A stretch of DNA of 48,455 nucleotides from Gnetum montanum (Eukaryota; Streptophyta; Gnetopsida; Gnetales; Gnetaceae), in assembly GCA_015680685.1 (NCBI GenBank), contig MNCI01011946.1, positions 413,610 to 462,064 on the forward strand, read 5' to 3'. A program made the translations under genes and the position numbers. Of this stretch, positions 43,381-48,455 are shown piece after piece (within the stretch, counting starts at the first letter, position 1; every line of letters starts with the position of its first letter). The notes under the pieces were generated by a model. It did not search any database. It worked only from the letters and a program-made list of their open reading frames with translations, and was not told the DNA's origin.

Positions 43381-45188
43381 ATCCCAGACCCTTGTAAGTG
43401 TGACATCATAGGGCAACATCCCTTTGGATGTTCATATTGACAAATGTCATAATTAGTTTCATCATCAAAGTCAATTTTCACAACTTCCTCTATGGCAGCA
43501 GCTTTGCCCTTACCTCTTTGTAGGCATGTTCAGCATCTTTTCACCTCCTGCCATTATGATCACTATTTTGCTCTTTGGATTCTTTGACAATCTTCATAGC
43601 AGTTTTAAATTTTTCATCCAAAGAGTCCCATAATTTATCAACCTTTTCCGAAATGTTAGACACAAATTTTTGGATGGGCAGGTTTTTTTGTTCACCACTT
43701 TATCGAGTGGTGACTCCTCCTCATCACAAAATCAAAGCTCCTGTTTCCTAATGGAAGAATCCCTATTATACTCTTCTGCACTTTCTCTTTTTCATAAATC
43801 ACCTTCTTCTTTTTCTACCTGCTCTATCAACCTTTGGATTTGATGAGCTCTTAGTTTGGACAATATTTCTTGGACATATACCTTGAGAGTTCTTCTACTT
43901 TCTACTTTGAGCCCATCTATGATGTGGCAAAGTTGTTCCCTCTGAGAATAACCATGGCCAAGGGATTGGTGTAAGAGTGAATAATATCTTCCCATAGTGG
44001 CATCCAAGAGTTCATGTGTTCCTTGTTTTCATCCTTGGATTTGCCTTCTTAGATTAGATACTTTGGAGTACATTTGGTATTTTTCATTAAATAGCTCTAA
44101 CATGGTACTTCGTCAGTGAATGGATTTTGGCTCCAAGGACCGATACCAGCTTTTAGCTTCCTTGATGAGTGTCCTAGGGAAGAGCTTGAGTTTATGCCAA
44201 TCATTTTCAATGTTCTATAAGGTACAGGCATCATGGAAAGCTTGTAGATGATTTTGAAGATCATACTTGTATCCCCTCTCAAATCTTGGGATATTATTCA
44301 TGTCTAATCACTTGATCCTACTATCTTTCATATGCCTAGTTAGAATTCTAATTGCCTCTACAATGTTGAGCATGCTTCAAGTTTCCAATAGAGGTTCATC
44401 ATCATCACTGCATCGATGATGCCAATGATGGTTTTGGCCACCCCTTTGGTCTTAGTAGCCTTCACGGTCATTGTTGTCTTGTTGATTACCTTCACCATGA
44501 TTATCCATACAGTGGCTTCTATGAGAACTAGAAGATGAAGAGGATTATTCAAAATTAAATTAAGAGGATGGAGAGGAAGGTGGATTGCCACTACCATCGT
44601 AGTGTTCACCACCATGATTCTACAAACTACAACCACCATGCTTAGATCCCTTACTATTGTAATGTTTGCTTGAGCCCTTACCTTGACTACCACTCTTTTC
44701 TGAACGTGGTTTATGAATAGTTAATTGCAAGTTTAGGGTCACACCCTCATTACCAATAACAAGGGATGGAGAATCTTCATGTTGGAACCCTCAAGGGGAG
44801 GATCCTCATTGTCATCTTGATTTTGTAGGAACAATAGGTTATTAAAGTGTTTCTCCTTTGTAAACTCATGGTATTACTCTTGGTGCCGATCTCTCTTATA
44901 TTGTGCTTTAGTGGGATGATAATCCCAAGTGTTAAGACCATGAACAATGTATTCCTCGTGAAGCTTTAAGATGCCTAACTTCTTAAGGGTTTGAAATAGC
45001 ATCCCAAGTACAAATCAATCAAGGGGAAAGACAATGTTGTCCTCCATATCATGCCATCGTAGCTATTCATCCTAATGTAGGATGAAGGTGAAGTTTGGTA
45101 CATACTCATCTGGATGAGTATGTACCACTTTGCACTCCTGTGGAACTGGTGATTTGACATCTTTGCACCTATGAGAAGAAGAAGACAT
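43381..45188 (-). pseudogene. gag of element C, broken
   Basis: The ATG at 45188 gives MSSSSHRCKDVKSPVPQE, then VVHTHPDEYVPNFTFILH and a stop at a former Gln codon. The core is readable from about 44270: LFPRTLIKEAKSWYRSLEPKS, STMLELFNEKYQMYSKVSNL, then the ORF 44007-43792 (MDATMGRYYSLLHQSLGHGYSQ, HIIDGLKVESRRTLKVYVQE, IQRLIEQVEKEEGDL). The Cys/His segment near 43400-43440 is YDICQYE-like and precedes HPKGCCP-like residues. The linker contains a frame-broken Gly/Ser/His-rich part (44358-44693 is its shadow). Many stops. Confidence 0.8.
45097..45126 (-). other. Perfect hairpin early in gag (element C copy)
   Basis: Arms ggtacatactcatc and gatgagtatgtacc are exact complements with a 2-base centre. 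It is homologous to 46766-46795 in element D, where the arms read ggtatatactcatc and gatgagtatatacc: one T-A pair in D is a C-G pair here. Confidence 0.8.
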
Positions 45189-45324
45189 ATTACAATATGA
45201 AATAAAATGTTAGTGTGCTTTTATAATTCTATGTATAGTGGGAATGATACTGACCTTGAGGTCTATACAATGATATTAATGATATTCACTAATCCTAGAT
45301 AGTACATGTTTCAATAAACAAAGT

Positions 45325-45342
45325 TCCTAGCAATGGTGCCAA
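45325..45342 (-). promoter_or_regulatory. Primer-binding site of element C (decayed)
   Basis: Minus strand: ttggcaccattgctagga, directly after the LTR. Differences from the tRNA-Asp complement are transitions. Confidence 0.75.
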
Positions 45343-45736
45343 TGATGAGTGGTGAGGTACCTCTTATGCCCAACCATACAAATCACAAGCGTTCACATGC
45401 GATCTAGTCAAATTCTATAAACTTTCTAGTTTCCAATGCATTAGTCTTCTAGGCATTGAACCTTGCCCTAAGGTCATTCGTTGTCTTCCCAATTACACTT
45501 GTGAAGCACATGGTATGGTTAAGTGTAATTGAGGCATATGATTTTTATAGTTTTATGTTTGTATAGTCTTGGTGCTTGAGTAGAGACAAAAACAAGGTAA
45601 TTTAATGCCTAATTCAATGTAACTAACCTACTAGTCTTTAGCTGATCCTAACATAAGTATCTGGTTCCACTTTTCATACATGTTTTGAACCAACATATCC
45701 ACTGCTAGGTTACCAAGTGCTACGCTACTGGGCATG
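45343..45736 (-). mobile_element. 5' LTR of element C, cut by element D
   Basis: Matches 32922-33320 of the 3' LTR up to ggttaccaagtgctacgctactgggcatg, where element D begins. The other part should follow element D, outside the window. GCATG (45732-45736) is the predicted left target duplication of D. Confidence 0.85.
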
Positions 45737-46510
45737 TGATGGGATGCGATATCGCATGGGCCACGATATCGCATACGCGATATCGTAGCGTGCCATCAAA
45801 TCTATAAATAAGAGGTGGCTCTCCCTTATTTCTCCATCTAGATATAGACCTTAGCCAAACTCTTGTAGTTTTTCCATTCCAAAGTTAGAGTAATTTCCAT
45901 GTGCCCGCAGTAGGAGTCCCAAAGTGAACAGATCTTTATTCGAGCAAATATTGTACCTGAGCACAAGTTTGTGTATAGAAATAAAGATGAACTTTTTGGA
46001 TAAACCTTGAAGTGCATGGGCTAAGCTAATTAGGACTTTAATTATTGTTAATTATTTAAATTCTTTATTAGTTAATTAATCTTCTCAACCCTCAACACTC
46101 CTAGTTAAGTGCATTCAGTACAACCACTTCCATCACGTGCGTTACGCTTGGTAATCCCAGTAACGCATAGCATTTGGTAATCCCAGAAGGTTGCATTGGT
46201 TCAGGGTGTGAACGGTAAGTGGGAACGGATACTGATGCTAGGCATTAGAACTTAGTTAGTTAAAGTTAGTTACTTAGTCTTTTCACCCTTTCCTTCATTA
46301 GCATAGGCGATAAAACATAAAAATCACATACCTCAGACTTACTTAACCATACAACTGTGAAAAATACAAGTAAGTTTGGGAAGACAACAAATGATTAACC
46401 TTAAGTGTTCCATAAGGTGTGCAGGCACTTAGTATGCGGAGTTCGATTGGATTGCACGTGTAATGCTCGTATTCATATGGTTGAGTGTAGGGGTATCTCG
46501 CCACTCATCA
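45737..46510 (+). mobile_element. 5' LTR of element D
   Basis: 774 bp, TGATGGG…CTCATCA. Three GATATC cores in palindromic context (gcgatatcgc, cgatatcgc, gcgatatcg) in the first 55 bp. TATA box tctataaataagagg at 45801-45815. AATAAAG near 45978. Confidence 0.9.
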
Positions 46511-46529
46511 TTGGCGCCGTTGCCGAGGA
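46511..46529 (+). promoter_or_regulatory. Primer-binding site of element D, tRNA-Asp
   Basis: ttggcgccgttgccgagga, one mismatch from the complement of the plant tRNA-Asp(GUC) 3' end. The best-preserved copy in the window. Confidence 0.9.
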
Positions 46530-46655
46530 CTAAGTTGTTTGTGCACTAAGTAGAACATAGGAAATTATCCACATTGTTGGGAAGCTTAAACGAACCCTTA
46601 GGGTTAATCAGAAGAAAATTTAAATAACAGTCAATAGCACACCGACAAAATAACA

Positions 46656-48455
46656 ATGTCTTCTTCTTCTCATAAAAGCACTTCACCACCTAGGGATCAC
46701 ACAAGAGATAGTCAACGGTCTAACACATGTAACCAAGAACCACCAATTCCTCAATAGTATCAGGTGGTATATACTCATCATGATGAGTATATACCCGATT
46801 TTACTTTTATCCTCCACTAGGATGAACAAGTGCATTAGCGTCACTTGCAAGGTAACATAGTGTTACCTCTAGATTGGGCAGTCCCTAACATGCTCCTTCA
46901 TGCTCTTGCATAGATAGGCATGATGGAATTATACGCTGAATACATTGCAAAATATTATGACATAAGGGATTACCACCCCATAGCAGCACAACATCTAAGG
47001 AACTCGTGGTAGGAGAGTTAACACACATCATTGAAGGGCAAAGAACCCCACAACGATTCGCCTATCATAAGGGAAATCAAGGGTGGTGAACCTATTTCAA
47101 TAAGTTTTCCACAAAATGATGTTCCCACTCCTCACAATGGTGAGGAGGTAGGGTATCAAAACCTACACTCTATGATTCAAAACCCTGGTTCTGATTCTCA
47201 TGAACACCAAGTGTTCAATGAGGGAACACAAACACATGACAAAGATGGAAAATCTGATCATCATCATGATCGGGGCCATAGCCACCGAAGAGAAGGTAAG
47301 AAACATCATCATGGTGATGGTTCCCCTTCTTCTTCCCCTTTATTACATCATTCACCCTCTCCTTCCACATCAAGATGCAGTCACAAAGAGCACAACAGTG
47401 AGGATAAGGGTAAGCGAGATGAGAGACCTCGACAAGAGAGTTAAGAGCGAGGACGAGGGCATTCTAGAGAGTCAAGGTATAGAAGGGAAAGTAGGGAACC
47501 ACGTAGGCACCATAGACGTCATGAGAGAGATGATCATGATGAACCCCTACTAGCAACCTGGAGTATGTTAGACATTACAAAGGCTGTGAGAATACCTACA
47601 AGGCACCAGAAATATAGTTAGATCAAGAGACTAGACATGAATAATATCCCACGGTTTCAGGAGGGATACAATGCTAATCCGCAGAATCACTTATAGGCAT
47701 TCAACGATGCCTGTGCCTTGCACAATATTGAAAACAAGTGGAAAAAGTTAAATTTGTTCCCTAGGACACTCATAAAAGAAGCAAAAAGTTGGTACCGGTC
47801 CTTAGAATCGAAATCCATTAGACAGTGGAGTACGATGTTAGAACTTTTTAACGATAAATACCAAACGTACTCTAGAGTGTCCAACTTGTGTAAGCAGATC
47901 CAAGGATGGAAGCTGGGTAATCACGAACTATTGGATGTTGCCATGGGTCGATATTACGCATTGCTACATCGTTGTCCAGGCCATGGTTACACACAACAGA
48001 ATCAACTCTGCCATCTCATAGATGGGCTAAGACATGAAACTAGGAGAACCCTTAGGACATATGCCCAAGGTAGATTATCTGAACTTAGATCCCATGAAGT
48101 TCATAGATTATTGGAGCAAGTAGCTAAAGAAGAAGGGGAGCTACGGAAAAGCGAAAGCATGGAAGAGTACAACCGTGATCCTTCCCTTTGAAAGAGGGGA
48201 GTGAGATTTTGCGAGGAGGATGAGTCACCACTCGAAGAGTTGGTGAATAGAAAAACCTTACCACTTCAGAAATTAACAACAGAAGTGTTAGCTAAGGTAG
48301 ATGAAATATGGAGCTCCTTAGATAGTAAAATTGAAACTTTCCTAAAAATCATAGAGGAGTCTAAAGAACGAAGTAGTGACCATGATAAGAAAAAGTGGAG
48401 AGATTCAGACCATGCACGTAACAAGGGTAAGGGAAAAATGATTATCGCCGATGAG
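46656..48455 (+). pseudogene. gag of element D, broken and incomplete at the window end
   Basis: The ATG at 46656 gives MSSSSHKSTSPPRDHTRDS. Stops appear at former Gln and Trp codons (TAG near 46755, 46818 and later) up to about 47020. Then 47031-47444 is open (GGEPISISFPQNDVP, a His/Lys/Ser-rich basic linker). The Gag core is open from 47718 to 48191: LFPRTLIKEAKSWYRSL, WSTMLELFNDKYQTYSRVSNL, MGRYYALLHRCPGHGY, RRTLRTYAQGRLSELRSHEV. It then continues, with breaks, into a Glu/Lys-rich segment. The knuckle lies beyond the end. It is the least decayed gag core in the window. Confidence 0.85.
46766..46795 (+). other. Perfect 30-bp palindrome early in gag (element D copy)
   Basis: ggtatatactcatca is followed directly by its exact reverse complement. 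It codes for V-Y-T-H-H-D-E-Y-I-P and lies about 110 bases after the gag ATG. See the copies in A and C. Confidence 0.9.

Larger units (their letters stand above)
32922..45736 (-). mobile_element. Element C: minus-strand gypsy element with gag, pol and extra ORF
   Basis: Right to left: cut 5' LTR, PBS, gag, linker, protease, RT, RNase H, integrase, post-integrase region, internal promoter, extra ORF, purine tract and 3' LTR, about 12.8 kb before the cut. It is the most complete copy in the window and the best guide to the family's organisation. It is inserted in the 5' LTR of D', and its own 5' LTR is cut at 45737 by element D. All genes have stops or frameshifts; the integrase Glu is lost. 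Confidence 0.9.
45737..48455 (+). mobile_element. Element D: plus-strand gypsy element of the same subfamily as A (5' part only)
   Basis: 5' LTR, PBS, leader and gag, running off the window. LTR, leader and gag match element A closely. It is inserted in the 5' LTR of element C. Confidence 0.9.

Noticed and set aside
1-48455. CRISPR arrays, bacterial operons, rRNA genes
   Set aside because: None seen. All repeats are LTRs, simple repeats or element modules, and every coding remnant is of eukaryotic retroelement or plant type.

Overview
The window looks like intergenic DNA from a large plant nuclear genome, probably a seed plant. It is almost entirely decayed retrotransposons. The main family is Ty3/gypsy of Athila/Tat type: the primer-binding site is complementary to the 3' end of tRNA-Asp, gag is followed by a D-S-G protease, a reverse transcriptase with an F-M-D-D box, RNase H and a D,D,E integrase, and a further ORF lies between pol and the 3' LTR. 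The only trace of a cellular gene is a broken, apparently intronless laccase fragment. No gene in the window looks intact.

Layout. (1) 1-5176: an L1-like LINE on the minus strand (1459-about 4560) was entered by a minus-strand LTR element (LTR 656-1458, PBS 637-655, gag start 404-523), whose gag was entered by a plus-strand element of which only the LTR end (1-403) is in view. A possible SINE lies near 4760. (2) 5177-12107: element A, complete, plus strand, flanked by the 5-bp target duplication CTTAT. It has lost RT, RNase H and integrase and most of the extra ORF. (3) 12108-12856: a remnant of LINE ORF1 on the plus strand. (4) 12857-21455: element B, plus strand, with 5' LTR, gag, protease, RT, RNase H and integrase, cut at 21456 by the next element. 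(5) 21456-32921: element D' (minus), with 3' LTR, extra ORF, gag and a cut 5' LTR but no pol. Its extra ORF is interrupted at about 24400-27130 by foreign DNA carrying the laccase fragment. (6) 32922-45736: element C (minus), with 3' LTR, extra ORF, pol and gag. Its 5' LTR is cut at 45737 by (7) element D (plus), whose 5' LTR, PBS and gag run off the window. Elements B to D therefore form a four-level nest: D in C, C in D', D' in B.

The most interesting signal is a probable second transcription unit downstream of integrase, in sense orientation. In C and D' an internal segment carries the same class of short repeats as that element's own LTR U3, followed by a TATA box, a short leader and a splice-acceptor-like site directly before an ATGGC start. 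That start opens a long ORF with an N-terminal domain resembling the 'putative plant transposon protein' family and a long coiled-coil C-terminus. The acceptor-ATG junction also survives in A. Other signals are a near-perfect hairpin early in gag with one compensatory base-pair change between elements, a TTAGTCATGGGGG-like motif present three times per element, ordered conserved noncoding blocks between integrase and the internal promoter, and a shortened Cys/His knuckle in Gag.

All domain names come from motif recognition by eye. Boundaries of decayed domains are approximate.
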